This document shows, piece after piece, positions 11,431 through 23,318 of a stretch of DNA of 64,000 nt (positions are counted from its first letter, which is position 1; each line of letters begins with the position of its first letter). This DNA comes from Bubalus kerabau (Eukaryota; Chordata; Mammalia; Artiodactyla; Bovidae), in the NCBI RefSeq assembly GCF_029407905.1, contig NC_073639.1, positions 41,433,501 through 41,497,500 on the forward strand, in the 5' to 3' direction. The notes beneath the pieces are model-generated. The model did not search any database. It saw only the letters and a program-made list of their open reading frames with translations, and was not told where the DNA came from. A program made the position numbers and the translations under genes.

Positions 11431-12340
11431 GATTAAGCCCCTTACATATAAATGACTTCTGTTCCAAGAGCCTTTCCATAAGTCCAGTTTGTAAGTCGAA
11501 CAAAATTAGGTACCCAAGTAGGTACTCAATCAGCTATACAGTGCTGAACTGCAAATTGGTTTATAATATTTTTCAAACAAATAATACATAAACACAAATA
11601 ATAAAGAAAATATTTTAAATCTTATGTAGAGTACCTTGAATAGTACAGCTGGCATACAGAGGCTGCCATCGAATGAACAGGCAAGAAGAGTTTCTGACTG
11701 GAGGCAGGACAGAAGGTGGGAGATAGTAGAGCTGAAGGATCAACAATATGTGACAGAGGGCAAGCTGCAATTTCACTCACACCTAACACTGATTGCACAG
11801 TTTCTGGTTCTTTGCTGGATTCAATTCTATCTACCCTCTTGAAAAAATGATCCAGTGATGTTTTTGTTTTAGCTCTTCTTTTTTTTTTCTTTTTTTCATT
11901 ATCATAGATAATGTGGAAGCACTGGGTTGCATTCTGAATGACTACTGAAACCTTTGTATACTATTCTACATTCTATATTCCTCAAAACTAACTGTGCCTC
12001 CTCAAAGAAAATCCACTTGCCATTCCTGCATTGTGAATCTCTTCAGTTCTATTACTTCTTCTTTGTCTTGTCTTGGCACTTCTTGGCAGTACCAGCTATG
12101 TTGTCACTGTTTTTATGCTTACCTCCAGGCCTCCTGGGCTTGAAATAAAGACATTGTACTACTGTACTCTATAGTACTTTACAGTAAAGTACACAAAATC
12201 ACAACTGCTTATAGAAGATACACACGTGTGACAATGTATGCCAGGCACATGAAGTAACCTACATGATTCGACATGAGAACGCACATTCACGTCTTTGAAA
12301 GCTCACAGGTTGAACGTGTGTATATAGGGGAATTATACTG
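11431..12340. mobile_element. Tigger-like (Tc1/mariner) DNA transposon nested in L1M
   Basis: Flanked by TA on both sides (11429-11430 and 12341-12342), the usual Tc1/mariner target duplication. The ends are rough inverted repeats: AAGCCCCTTACATAT at the left against the complement of GTATATAGGGGAATTATACT at the right. The interior has text I recall from Tigger-family elements, including the alternating GTACT/AGTAC tract near 12155-12195. Removing it rejoins the L1 text. No transposase frame survives. The family is uncertain. Confidence 0.65.
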
Positions 12341-12615
12341 TATTGTTTCACCAAATATACTTTCTGCCTTTTCCTCTCTGCTGTCCTTCTGTCACTGCCA
12401 TTGTCTGCACATTGGTAAACAATATGGTGTCCCCCAGACATCTGGGACTATCTCCACTTTTTGTTCATTCTTTTTTTCTCTCTTGCTTCTAAGACTGGAT
12501 AATCTCTATTGACCTATTTTCAAGTATGCTTATGTTTTCTTAAGTCAACTCAAATCTCCTCTTGTGTTAGAAATTTGAACTCCTCTTGTGCTTATTTAAA
12601 ATATGAGTTACTATA

Positions 12616-12963
12616 TGTCTTAGTCTGGGCTACAATGCCAAATTTATCATGAACTGCATAGCTTATAACCAACAAACACTCATTTCTCACAATTCTAGAG
12701 GCTTGGAAGTCTGAGCTCAAAGTGCTGGTAACTTTATTTCTGGTGAGGACATGTTACCTGGTTCATAGATAGAAGTCATCATCTTATGTTTTCACCTGGT
12801 GGAAGGAATGAAAGCGTTCTCTGGAGTATCTTTTATAAAGTGTGAACAATCCTGTTCATGAGGGCTCCATTCTCATGCCATAGTCACTTTTCAAAGACCC
12901 CACTTCTGGATACCTTCACAATGTAGGAATACATTTCAAAGAATTTTGTAAGGACTTCTAACA
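12616..12963 (-). mobile_element. MaLR-type (MST-like) solo LTR nested in L1M
   Basis: Antisense LTR of about 348 bp that begins TG and ends CA on the plus strand. Recognisable blocks include TTCTCACAATTCTAGAGGC, GGTTCATAGATAGAAGTC and CATGAGGGCTCCATTCTCATG. Flanking CTATA (12611-12615) and ATATA (12964-12968) are an imperfect 5-bp target repeat. No internal retroviral sequence is present, so it is a solo LTR left by recombination. Confidence 0.75.
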
Positions 12964-13162
12964 ATATACTTCTCAACCCCAGAATTTCTCTTTGTTTCCT
13001 TTCTGAGTTATTTTTTTCTCTTTTTTGATAGTCTGTATTTCGTGATATATCAACCCATACTTTTCTTTAATCCTCTAAACATGATTCCTGTTTTTTCTTT
13101 GGATACAATTTAAAAATTAATTTAAAATATTTATCTAGTATCACCAATATCTGTTCTTCCTT

Positions 13163-13397
13163 GTATGTGTGGCAAGTCACTTCAGTTGTGTCCAACTCTT
13201 TGCAACGCTATAGACCATAGCCCGCCAGGCTCCTCTGTCTGTGGAATTCTCCAAGCAGGGATACTGGAGTGGCTTGGCATACCCTGCTCCAGGGAATCTT
13301 CCCAACCCAAAGATTGAGCCTGCATTTCTTACATCTCCAGCATTGGCAGGTGGGTTCTTTTACCGCTAGCGCCACCTGGGAAGCCTCCCCCATTCCC
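13163..13397 (-). mobile_element. Bov-tA SINE
   Basis: Full-length minus-strand copy with its tail at the left (GCAAGTCACTTCAGTTGTG) and head at the right (CGCTAGCGCCACCTGGGAAG). It lies between two copies of the 10-mer GTTCTTCCTT (13153-13162) and GTTCCTCCTT (13398-13407). A BovB begins directly after the second copy. Confidence 0.92.
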
Positions 13398-13407
13398 GTT
13401 CCTCCTT

Positions 13408-14103
13408 CAGTTCAGTTCAGTCGCTCAGTCGTGTCTGACTCTGAATCGCAGCACGCCAGGCCTCCCTTTCCATCACCATCTCCCGGAGTTCACTCAAACT
13501 CACATCCATAGAGTCGGTGATGCCATCCAACCATCTCATCCTCTGTCATCCCCTTTTCCTCCTTCCCCCAATCCCTCCCAGCATCAGAGTCTTTTCCAAT
13601 GAATCAACCCTTCTCATGAGGTAGTCAAAGTACTGGAGTTTCAGCTTTAGCATTATTCCTTCCAAAGAACACCCAGGGCTGATCTCCTTTAGAATGGATT
13701 GGTTGGATCTCCTTGCAGTTCAAGGGACTCTCAAGAGTCTTCTACAACACCACAGTGCAAAAGCATCAATTCTTTGGCACTCAGCTTTCTTCACAGTTCA
13801 ACTCTCACATCCATACATGACCACTGGAGAAACCATAGCCTTGACTAGACGGACCTTTGTTGGCAAAGTAATGTCTCTGCTTTTGAATATGCTATCTTGG
13901 TTGGTCATAACTTTTCTTCCAAGGAATAAGCGTCTTTTAATTTCATGGCTGTAGTCACCATTTGCCTTGATTTTGGAGCCCCCCAAAATAAAATCTGACA
14001 CTGTTTGCCCATCTATTTCCAATGAAGTGATGGGACCAGATGCCATGATCTTCGTTTTCTGAATGTTGAACTTTAAGCCAACTTTTTCACTCTCCACTTT
14101 CAC
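13408..14103 (-). mobile_element. BovB (RTE) 3' end
   Basis: Starts with the tail complement CAGTTCAGTTCAGTCGCTCA and runs back through the C-terminal domain to KVGLKFNIQKTKIM. The 5' truncation is at 14103. The target repeat GTTCTTCCTT follows at 14104-14113. An open frame at 13798-14103 encodes 101 residues that include the junction DFILGGSKIK. The G-tract at this site is discussed as a finding. Confidence 0.93.
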
Positions 14104-14113
14104 GTTCTTCCTT

Positions 14114-15095
14114 AGGAGGTTTCTACTGACTGTTTTGTTTACTTGATACAGAGAATAATGTAATGATTTAATAATTTACTGAAAAAAAGGTTTTTTGTTG
14201 TTGTTGTTGTTGAAAACTGAATGTCTTAGATAAAATAATTGGCAAGTGTGGACATCAGATTTCCTGCTTCTTTATATTTTACCAATGGTACTAATTATGG
14301 GGGATTTTTTTGCTATTTAGTAATTTTCCTGAACTGATTTCATAAAGTCTCTTTTCCTTGACATGTTTGACTACTGAAGTCTCTGCTCATTTAGCTTAGA
14401 GGTTAGATAGTGATTGGACAGAGATTCACTTATGCCTGGAATGTCTGAAATATTTAGTCAAGATGCAACATTTCTGATCTGAGATCATGGTGGCAATTTG
14501 CAACTAGGCTCTGTCTTTACCTTCTGCTAGCATAGAGTTTCAGTCAGCCACAAGTGAAGCAACAATGTTTCTTTGAGATTTTCTTGTCATATACACACAG
14601 CCCTGCACAAGCACATGGTCTTTTAGATCCCTAGGATGAGAAGCTTTTTAAAACTACTATGGATATCTTATTTCTCATATCTTCCTCACAATGTTTTACT
14701 TTCTTCTTGTTTGTCCCAATTAGTATCATTGCTTTAGCCTGCTGTGATGTTAAGTAATTATCACTAAGATTTTTAACAACTGCTTGAGGGAAAGAACTTT
14801 TTTTCATTGATCCAGCTCAATCAGGCCTGGGAATGGGATTTTTGCAGGAACTTTTCATCAATGTCAAAAGTGGCAATTCTCCAGGGATAGCACTTCTGGA
14901 TCAACTATGTACAAGGCCTGCCCCATCCAATGGCTACTAGACTGCTAGTTTTCACAGCTTTCATGATTGTGAAGCTGTCATTAGAAAGGTTACTATGGAC
15001 TTGGGGAGAGGAGATGAGAAGATGACAAGTTGAAATATCCCCAAAGCAGCTATTCCTATAAAGATTTAGCTGTCATTACTGAATAACCATGACTT
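14114..15095. other. Gene-free stretch belonging mostly to the old L1M
   Basis: Contains the right-hand block of the L1M-like element and a (TTG)n run at about 14196-14212. Text such as TTCACAGCTTTCATGATTG near 14953 still fits that element. No other feature was recognised. Confidence 0.5.
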
Positions 15096-15106
15096 AGGCT
15101 GTTGCA

Positions 15107-15382
15107 CAGAGAAAGCAGTGGCACCCCACTCCAGTACTCTTGCCTGGAAAATCCCATGGGCAGAGGAGCCTGGTAGGCTGCAGTCCATGGGGTTGTGAAG
15201 AGTCAGACACGACTGAGCGACTTCACTTTCACTTTTCGCTTTCATGCATTGGAGAAGGAAATGGCAACCCACTCCAGTATTCTTGCCTGGAGAATCCCAG
15301 GGATGGGGGAGCCTGGTGGGCTGCTGTCTCTGGGGTCGCACAGAGTTGGACATGTCTGACGCCACTTAGCAGCAGTAGCAGC
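15107..15382 (+). mobile_element. BovA2 dimeric SINE
   Basis: Two tandem BovA units with an AGC-rich tail. It is flanked by a perfect 11-bp target repeat AGGCTGTTGCA at 15096-15106 and 15383-15393. Full length and little decayed. Confidence 0.96.
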
Positions 15383-15443
15383 AGGCTGTTGCAAGACTTT
15401 GGTTAAATCCAGACCCCGAGAAGTTTATTAATGCAAAATCTTT

Positions 15444-16416
15444 TGTTCATTTCTTTGTTTTATTTTTTAATTAATTAATTTATTTTAATTGAAGGCTAAT
15501 TACTTTACAACATGTAGTGGTTTTTGCCATACATTGACATGAATCTGCCATGGGTGTACATGTGTCCCCCATCCTGGACTCCCCCCTCCTTCCTCCCTCC
15601 CCGTACCATCCCTCAGGGTTGTCCCAGTGCACTGGCTTTGAGTGCCTGTTTCAAACACTGAACTTACACTGGTGATCTATTTCACATATGGTAATATACA
15701 TGTTTCAATGTTATTCTCTAAAAATCATCCCACCCTCACCTTCTCCCACAGAGTCCAGAAGTTTGTTCTTCATATCTGTGTCTCTTTTGCTGTCTCACAT
15801 ATAGGGTCATCGTTACCATCTTTTTCAATCCATATATATGCATTAATATAGTGTATTGGTGTTTTTCTGACTTACTTCACTTTGTATAATAGGCTCCAGT
15901 TTCATCACCTCACTAGAACTGATTCAAATGCATTCTTTATAATAGATGAATAATATTCCATTCTGTACATGTACCATAGCTTTCTTATCCATTCATCTGC
16001 CGATGGATATCTAGGTTGCTTCCATGTCCTAGCTATTGTAAACAGTGCTACAGTGAACATTGGGGTACATGTGTCTTTTTCCATTCTGCTTTCCTCGGTG
16101 TGTATGCCCAGCAGTGGGATTGCTGGGTCATAAGGCAATTCTATATCCAGTTTTTTAAGGAATCTCCACACTGTTCTCCATAGTGGCTGTACTAGTTTGC
16201 ATTCCCACCAACAGTGTAAGAGGGTTCCCTTTTCTCCACACCCTCTCCAGCATTTATTGTTTTTAGGCTTTTTGATAGTAGCCATTCTGACCAGCGTGAG
16301 ATGGTACTTCATTGTTGTCTTGATGAGCATCTTTTCATGTTTTTGTTAGCCATCTGTCTGTCTTCTTTAGAGAAATGTCTGTTTAGTTCTTTGGGCCATT
16401 TTTTGATTGGCTGACC
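15444..16416 (-). mobile_element. Ruminant L1 3' end (L1-BT-like), ~1 kb
   Basis: T/A-rich tail at the left, then 3' UTR in antisense, then the ORF2 C-terminus. A 10-bp target repeat CAAAATCTTT lies at 15434-15443 and 16417-16426. The 5' truncation is at the right. It carries one of the longest open L1 remnants in the window (15905-16330). Confidence 0.94.
15905..16330 (-). pseudogene. L1 ORF2 C-terminal fragment (about 141 residues)
   Basis: Open minus-strand frame encoding the C-terminal domain of L1 ORF2. It includes the cysteine-rich block CWRGCGEKGTLLHCWWEC and the family text YDPAIPLLGIHTEE and WKQPRYPSADEWI. The endonuclease and reverse transcriptase domains are absent because the element is 5'-truncated, so it cannot act alone. 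The open frame reflects recent insertion rather than selection. Confidence 0.9.
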
Positions 16417-16426
16417 CAAAATCTTT

Positions 16427-17230
16427 CATGACTTTTATAGAGATGTAAATTTTTGGAGGGCTGTCTTCTGCCATTCTGGAACACTTGTCTTTCTCCTAAA
16501 TTTTTTATAAGTGTATGCAAATGATTAATTTCTGTTTGTTCAAAAGTATGTAACTAAATGCTTTAAAGATTTTTCCCTATAAAATGTAGGCAGATTTTTT
16601 TCAAGAAATTAATGTCTTAATTTTAAGACAAATTGCTCATATATCCTCTCAAATTGCTCAGCATCAAAATGTACATTTTATGCAAACAAAACTATCCATT
16701 TATAGTCAATAGGAAACAGTACATTAGTTACTTATGTATGTATTCATCTCTATATTTTAAGCATATATATATTGAGAAAGCATAATATTCTAGATTGGCA
16801 TTATCATAATGAATAAACTATGCTGTCATAGTTATAAAATTCCTAGTGAATTTTATATTCTATATTTTCAAGTGGGTCATCAATGACATTGGAAAATTCT
16901 TCCTCTGTTTAACTCTTTTACTTTTTGCTTCATTGAAAATCCAGCTATGCCTTCATTTTTACTTTTGACATTAAATATGTTTAAAATATAGCATATTCTT
17001 CAAAATAAAATGTTCTGAAAACAGGAAATAGATATCACATAATATGTGTTGAGGCTGTTTTCTATGTCAGTGTCTTTTAAAGTTGAATAAAGTATGGCCT
17101 CTTAAAGAGTCAAATTATTGTGAACTACTCATCTTACAAAGATTTTTATTAAAATATTAAATATAATAGTATTTTATATATAAACTGTAATAGCATTTAT
17201 GCAGATATAAAACCAAAACATATTTACAAG
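16427..17230. other. Unassigned sequence
   Basis: About 0.8 kb of AT-rich DNA. No repeat, frame or signal was recognised. Confidence 0.4.
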
Positions 17231-17238
17231 TTAATTAC

Positions 17239-17458
17239 TATATGTATGTGTGGTATAGTATGTGTGCCTAGTTGTGCCCTACTCTTTGTGATTCCATGGG
17301 CTGTAGCCTGCCAGGATCCTCTGTCCATGGAATTTTCCAGGGAAAAATACATTTCCTTCTCCAGGGGATCTTCCCAACCCAGGATTTGAACCCATATACC
17401 TAACATCTCCTGCATTGGCTGGTGGATTCGTTACCACTGTGCCACCTGGCAAGCTATA
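17239..17458 (-). mobile_element. Bov-tA SINE
   Basis: Minus-strand copy (tail side AGTTGTGCCCTACTCTTTG, head side GTGCCACCTGGCAAGC). It is flanked by the 8-bp repeat TTAATTAC at 17231-17238 and 17459-17466. Somewhat decayed. Confidence 0.92.
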
Positions 17459-17466
17459 TTAATTAC

Positions 17467-17935
17467 CTATACAACTATAATTTAATCAATTAGACTTTAA
17501 TTGTTTCATCATTCAATATTGTAAATGATGTGCTGAAACCAAATTTCCAATAGAAGTTTATCTATGATATTGATACTGTGCCAGTGTTTTTTTTTTTTCA
17601 AGTTTGTCATATTTGGATTTACAAGTGGCATGAGATGTATAAATTTTCCTGTCTTTAAAAATTTTTTTTCAATTTTTAATGGAAGCTGCATTTGTATACC
17701 ATGATCATCACTGAGGCTTCACTTGACATGAAAACATTATTTTTATGGCACATCTCCACTGATCATTTTTCATTCACAGTTTTAGGTAAAATAGGGCTAC
17801 CAAAACAGTTAACAGCACACCAAACATAGACTCAAATCTTATGTGGCAATGCTCAGTCACAAGGTGAATAACCAGTGATTCCGAGTATTATAGCAAATCT
17901 GAAAAGGAAATAAAGTCCTGCTCCATGAAGCTTTT
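17467..17935. other. Unassigned sequence
   Basis: AT-rich, with T-runs at 17587-17598 and 17660-17668. No gene or repeat was recognised. Confidence 0.4.
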
Positions 17936-17950
17936 AAAAAGAGTAAGATA

Positions 17951-18480
17951 CACAATGGAGTATTATTCAGCCATTAAAAAGAATACATTTGAATCAGTTC
18001 TAATGAGGTGGATGAAACTGGAGCCTATTATCCAGAGTGAAGTAAGCCAGAAAGAAAAACACCAATACAGTATACTAACACATATATATGGAATTTAGAA
18101 AGATGGTAACAATAACCCTGTGTACAAGACAGCAAAAGAGACACTGATGTATAGAACAGTCTTATGGACTCTGTGGGAGAGGGAGAGGGTGGGAAGATTT
18201 GGGAGAATGGCATTGAAACATGTAAAATATCATGTATGAAATGAGTTGCCAGTCCAGGTTCGATGCACGATACTGGATGCTTGGGGCTGGTGCACTGGGA
18301 CGACCCAGAGGGATGGAATGGGGAGGGAGGAGGGAGGAGGGTTCAGGATGGGGAACACATGTATACCTGTGGCGGATTCATTTTGATATTTGGCAAATCT
18401 AATACAGTTATGTTAAGTTTAAAAATAAAATAAAATTTAAAATAAAATAAAATAAAAAAAAAAACAAACAAACAAACAAA
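17951..18480 (+). mobile_element. Ruminant L1 3' end (L1-BT-like)
   Basis: Contains the ORF2 end (AATGGAGTATTATTCAGCC, AGAATACATTTGAATCAG), the 3' UTR with a G-rich polypurine tract at 18319-18353, and an A-rich tail. It is flanked by a perfect 15-bp target repeat AAAAAGAGTAAGATA at 17936-17950 and 18481-18495. 5'-truncated and young. Confidence 0.96.
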
Positions 18481-18495
18481 AAAAAGAGTAAGATA

Positions 18496-19598
18496 GATTT
18501 TCATCCATGGATATTAAAAAAGACAAAAAAAATATTACTAAAAGGAAACTTCTTATTGAATAATATTGCTTTATTTAATATATTACATAACATAATAAAC
18601 TGTGTTGTAGTAAACATTACATATACATATTATATATAAATAAATACATCCATACCCACATACACATAAAATACTGGAAGTATAAGACTCACATGTTAAC
18701 TGTTTTTACTAGTTTATTGTTAATGAATGGGTGTGAGTGTAGGAGCCGAAAAATTGCCTTATCTTGTTTGGCTATACACTTTTATATAATAAAGTTATTA
18801 TCTCTACATAACAAATTATCTGTGCAACACAGAGAAAATATATATTTTTTAGTTTCACAGTTTTTAGATAAAATTTTTCTAAACATAAATTTATAAATAA
18901 AATTAACACCAAGATAGGTGATTAAGGAGGATATATTAGTAATGAAGTTTTGTGTCAAATAAAACTGAAGAGGAAATGTACCAAATATCTGAATCTTAAT
19001 ACAATGGAAACCAATAATTTCCATTTGTTAAAAATTGAATCTCTAAGTAAAAATAATCGAAATTCACTTTAGAATTTTAGTCCAGTACTATAGAAAGTCT
19101 AACTTTGTGTGGTTTAGAAATCTAAGTACTTATTGAATTTCATGCAAGATAAAAGCATTCCATACAAATAGATGTATTATGAACTCCTAGCATTAAAATA
19201 CATCTTTTATAGCTCACATGATAGAAAGAACCAACTGGTTTACAGCTAGCGGGTGAATTCATCTCTCTAGTATTTTCTTCTTAAACTACTGATTCATTGT
19301 GCTACCAGACACATTCTATTGGCATAGTGAGAAGTCATTAGATAACTCAACAACTCTTTTTTACATGATGTACATACAAGCATAGGATATCTTAGTACAA
19401 GTATGGATACCTGTCCTCTTAGCATTTTCTTTCAGCAAAATTTACTCCTGAATGTTTTTTCTTTGTATTTTACTCTGTCTTTTATCTCAAAAATATAATA
19501 TTTATAATATTAATTATATATACATATATATATGTGCATACACTAAGCTAAATTACTTATATACTATTTACACCAAAAGTTGATATTTAAACCTTCTC
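18496..19598. other. Unassigned AT-rich sequence
   Basis: No repeat family or supportable frame was recognised. A TA-rich microsatellite-like patch lies at 19512-19537. Confidence 0.4.
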
Positions 19599-19608
19599 AT
19601 CCTCACAT

Positions 19609-20273
19609 GGCATCCGGTCCCATCACCTCATGGCAAGTAGATGGGGAAACAATAGAAACAGTGAGAGACTTTATTTTCCTGGGCTCCAAAATCACAGCAG
19701 ATGGTGACTGCAGCCATGAAATTAAAAGATGCTTGCTCCTTGGAAGAAAAACTTTAACCAACCTAAACAGTTGGTTAAAAAGCAGAGACATTACTTTGCC
19801 AACAAAGGTCTGTCTGGTCAAAACTATGGTTTTTCCAGTAGTCAAGTATGGATGTGAGAGTTGGACTATAAACAAAACTGAGCATCAAAAAAATCAATGC
19901 TTTTGAACTGTGGAGTTGGAGAAGACTCTTTAGAGTCCCTTGGACTGCAAGGAGATTCAACCAATCAATCCTAAAGGAAATCAGTCCTGAATATTCATTG
20001 GAAGGACTGATGCTGAAGCTGAAGCTCCAATACTTTGGCCACCTGATGTGAAGGACTGACTCAATGGTAAAGACCCTGATGCTGGGAAAGATTAAAGGTG
20101 AGAGGAGAAGGGGGTGACAGAGGATGAGATGGTTGGATGGCATCACTAACTCGATGGACATGAGTTTGAGTAAGCTCCAGGAGTAGGTAATGGACAGGGA
20201 AGCCTGGCATGCTGAAGACCATGGGGGTTGCAAAGAGCCAGACATGATTTAGCGACTGAACTGAACTGAACTG
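19609..20273 (+). mobile_element. BovB (RTE) 3' end
   Basis: Begins in the ASGPITSW region and ends with CTGAACTGAACTGAACTG. It is flanked by a 10-bp repeat with one mismatch: ATCCTCACAT (19599-19608) against ATCTTCACAT (20274-20283). An open stretch at 19580-19906 covers FIFLGSKITADGDCSHEIKR. The frame is broken afterwards. Confidence 0.93.
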
Positions 20274-20283
20274 ATCTTCACAT

Positions 20284-21069
20284 TTATAACCTTTAAAAAA
20301 GACTCCTCTATTTTCTTTAGTCTTTTAACCACACAAGAAAGTCTTAAATTATTTTAATAGTATAATTTCTCAACATCAAAGAGAAAGATGTATAACCCTG
20401 GAAGTATTTTCTGTTCCTGTATAACTTTTATATCCAGTTCTTTAAAAGGGCAATGATTTGAATACACAGAGCTTATATTTACATTTTTTTCTCTTCTCTT
20501 AATCTAAGTCAATATCCTCCAGCTTCTCTATGCACAGTATATAGTGTACAAGCTTATTGCAAACAAATAAAGTATTTGCATGATTTAAAGTATTTCCAAT
20601 GGTAATTTAGATGAAATGTTCAACTTTAGTTTTATATTATCTTCTAATTATTTACCCAGTGTTTTATAATGAAAATTTTCTTAAGTAGAAAAAAATTGAG
20701 GAATAACAAAAATACTACTGTACTAATTTCCTAGTTTCAGTTATATTTAATTACAATGCATATTTTGATATATTGCTTTCTTATCATTGTATAAATACAG
20801 CAGAGGTATTTTGCTGTTACTGCACCACTTGAAAGTAAGTTGAAACATCACAATATTTCATCACCAATTCTTCAACCTGTACTTTTTAAGATTACTTATA
20901 TCTCCTCCCCAGAACTCTACCATTCACACCAGCTTCCCAGTTTAAGAGGGTATCACCATGAACTGACTTCTTTCAGACAATATTAAAAGACAGTGTTCTC
21001 AGAATTTTTTAGTCCAGAAATAACTTCATGAAAACAGATTGCATAATTCAAGACTGGAAGAACAAGAAT
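20284..21069. other. Unassigned sequence
   Basis: AT-rich spacer. No repeat, exon or signal was recognised. Confidence 0.4.
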
Positions 21070-21412
21070 CAATTCAGTTTATTTCAGTGGCTCAGTCGTG
21101 TCCGACTCTTTGCGACCCCATGAATTGCAGCACGCCAGCCCTCCTTGTCCATCACCAACTCCCAGAGTTCACTCAAACTCATGTCCATGAAGTCGGTGAT
21201 GCCATCCAGCCATCTCATCTTCTGTCATCCCCTTCTCCTCCTGTCCCCAATCCCTCCCATCATCAGAGTCTTTTCCAATGAGTCAACTCTTCGCATGAGG
21301 TGGCCAAAGTATTGGAGTTTCAGCTTTAGCATCAGTCCTTCCAAAGAACACCCAGGACTGATCTCCTTTAGAATGGACGGGTTGGATCTCCTTGCAGTCC
21401 AAGGGACTCTCA
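21070..21412 (-). mobile_element. BovB (RTE) 3' end, short
   Basis: Minus-strand terminal ~340 bp, from the tail complement (CAGTTTATTTCAG, degenerate) to the CTTGCAGTCCAAGGGACTC block, where it is truncated. No target repeat was found. Confidence 0.9.
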
Positions 21413-21728
21413 GTTACCTATGGCTAAACAGACTAAATAACTTGTAAAACTTTTATTAATAGTGTATATAAAAAAAATTTATATTTTTTACCTATAGCTC
21501 ACTGTGGTATTATTATGATAGAAATAGAAATGAACCAGTTATTTACATATCTATTTCCAAAACCCTTTAGAATTAAAGAAAATTATCTTACTAAAATAAT
21601 CAGTCATGTTTAAAAGCTAATAAATTTTCAGGAAAATATTTAATAAAATTTATGTAAGAATGATACATATTAATTGACTTTATAAAAGAGTTCAAAATAA
21701 TAAGAACAATATTTAAACATTTTCCAAA

Positions 21729-21834
21729 TTATCTTTTTTTTTTGTTTCTTTACTTTCTTTTTTTTTTCTTTTTTTTTTAATTTTATTTTATTTTTAAACT
21801 TTACATAATTGTATTAGTTTTGCCAATGTAATTA
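21729..21834 (-). mobile_element. L1 3' tail only
   Basis: A long interrupted T-run is followed by AACTTTACATAATTGTATT and TAGTTTTGCCAA, the terminal 3' UTR of the ruminant L1. Only about 60 bases of element body are present, so truncation is extreme. Confidence 0.75.
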
Positions 21835-21866
21835 TTTGCTTAGGATTCAGAATACACCCCTTCCAT

Positions 21867-22182
21867 CAGTTCAGTTCGATTACTCAGTTGTGTCCGACTC
21901 TTTGAAACTCCATGAATTGCAGCACGCCAGGCCTCCCTGTCCATCACCAAATCCCGGAGTTCACTCAAACTCACATCCATTGAGTCGGTGATGCCATCTA
22001 GCCATCTCATCCTCTGTCATCCCCTTTTCCTCCTGCCCCTAATCCCTCCCAGCATCAGAATCTTTTCCTATGAGTAAACTCTTCGCATGAGGTGGCCAAA
22101 GTACTGGAGTTTCAGCTTTAGCATCATTCCTTCCAAAGAACACCCACGGCTGATCTCCTTTAGAATGGACTGGTTGGATCTC
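21867..22182 (-). mobile_element. BovB (RTE) 3' end, short
   Basis: Starts CAGTTCAGTTCGATTACTC and is truncated in the ACTGGTTGGATCTCC block. It is flanked by related 8-mers CCTTCCAT at 21859-21866 and 22188-22195. The exact junction is uncertain by a few bases. Confidence 0.9.
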
Positions 22183-22195
22183 CCACTCCTTCCAT

Positions 22196-23318
22196 AAAAA
22201 GACTTAATTGGATATATGAAATGTACAACTAAACTATGTCAGAAATATCATTAATTAGCTATAATAAATGTGATATTTTTATATTCTTTTAAAAATAATA
22301 CCCACAAATCTTTTCAGAAAACTGGCCTATTATCTACTCTTTAATTAACGAAGCCACAAGCTTACATTAGTAAATGTCATTTTCTAGAAGGAAAATGCTA
22401 TTGACAGCCTTGAAATACCAGAAAGGGAAAGAAAATACTTTTATAGGTACTGCAGGTGAAATATAAAAGAATTGGGCTCAGTGATTCTTGGATTCTTATC
22501 TTTTTAGTGAAATCTGATGCAACATTATATAAACAACAATAATGTTTGAGCATTATCACTTTCATGAAAAATTACTATAGTTCATTGCTAAGAATTATTA
22601 TAACTTTTATTCAAACAGAATTTTACTGTATTCTCATAGAGTAAAATAGAGTTCTGATATCAGATTTTAGATATAGTCCCTTCTGTCCTATATACAGATG
22701 CTGCTTTCATTAACCATTATTTTTCTTATTTGTCAACTAGAGGAAGGAAAGGTTTGAGAATATGGGCATGACTTTAAATGAAATTCATTGAAGTCAGAAG
22801 AGAGATAATCAATGTAATAGAGATTAAAAGAACTTATGTTAGGCATGATGCTGACTAATAACTCAGTTCTCCTGGGACTTTGTAAAGTAATCTCAAATCA
22901 AATTTGCAGCTTTCTTTCAGTGTTACAGGCATCAAAATCTTGCTGAGTGATGAATATCATGGCTCTTTAGGTTTTTGCACCTGCTTTGAAAGGATAGTAC
23001 AGGATCAAATAAAATTACTGTGGGCACTTGAAGTTTCTCACCTGTGAAAGACAAAATGCTGCAGAAAGGTAGAGTCCTTGGAGACCACTATAAAAGGTTC
23101 ATTTGCAAATAAGCTCGAGTGCCTAAGAGAGAACTTTTAAAGTACAGGAAAATTATTTTATATTAGAATTTTTTTTATTACCATAGCAGATGTGATAAAA
23201 TATTTTTTTTCTTTAGGTATTTGGGAAATCACAATTCTGTGAGATAATTAACATATTTAAAAATTGTATATCTCATAAAAAGCTATGAATCAATTAAAAA
23301 TGAAGATTAAAAAATGAA
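22196..23318. other. Unassigned sequence, about 1.1 kb
   Basis: AT-rich. No repeat, splice-framed exon or regulatory motif could be supported. Confidence 0.4.

Larger units (their letters stand above)
10985..15055 (-). mobile_element. Old L1M-like element, antisense, broken by four later insertions
   Basis: One ancient antisense element can be followed through blocks 10985-11428, 12343-12615, 12964-13162 and 14114-15055. Matching text includes TCCAGGTCTGCTG, ACTGGATAATCTCTATTGACC, CCCAGAATTTCTCTTTG and TAATTTTCCTGAACTGATTTC. I know this text from old mammalian L1 elements, but the exact subfamily is uncertain. The four gaps are a Tigger-like transposon, a MaLR LTR, a Bov-tA and a BovB, described separately. 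Confidence 0.65.
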
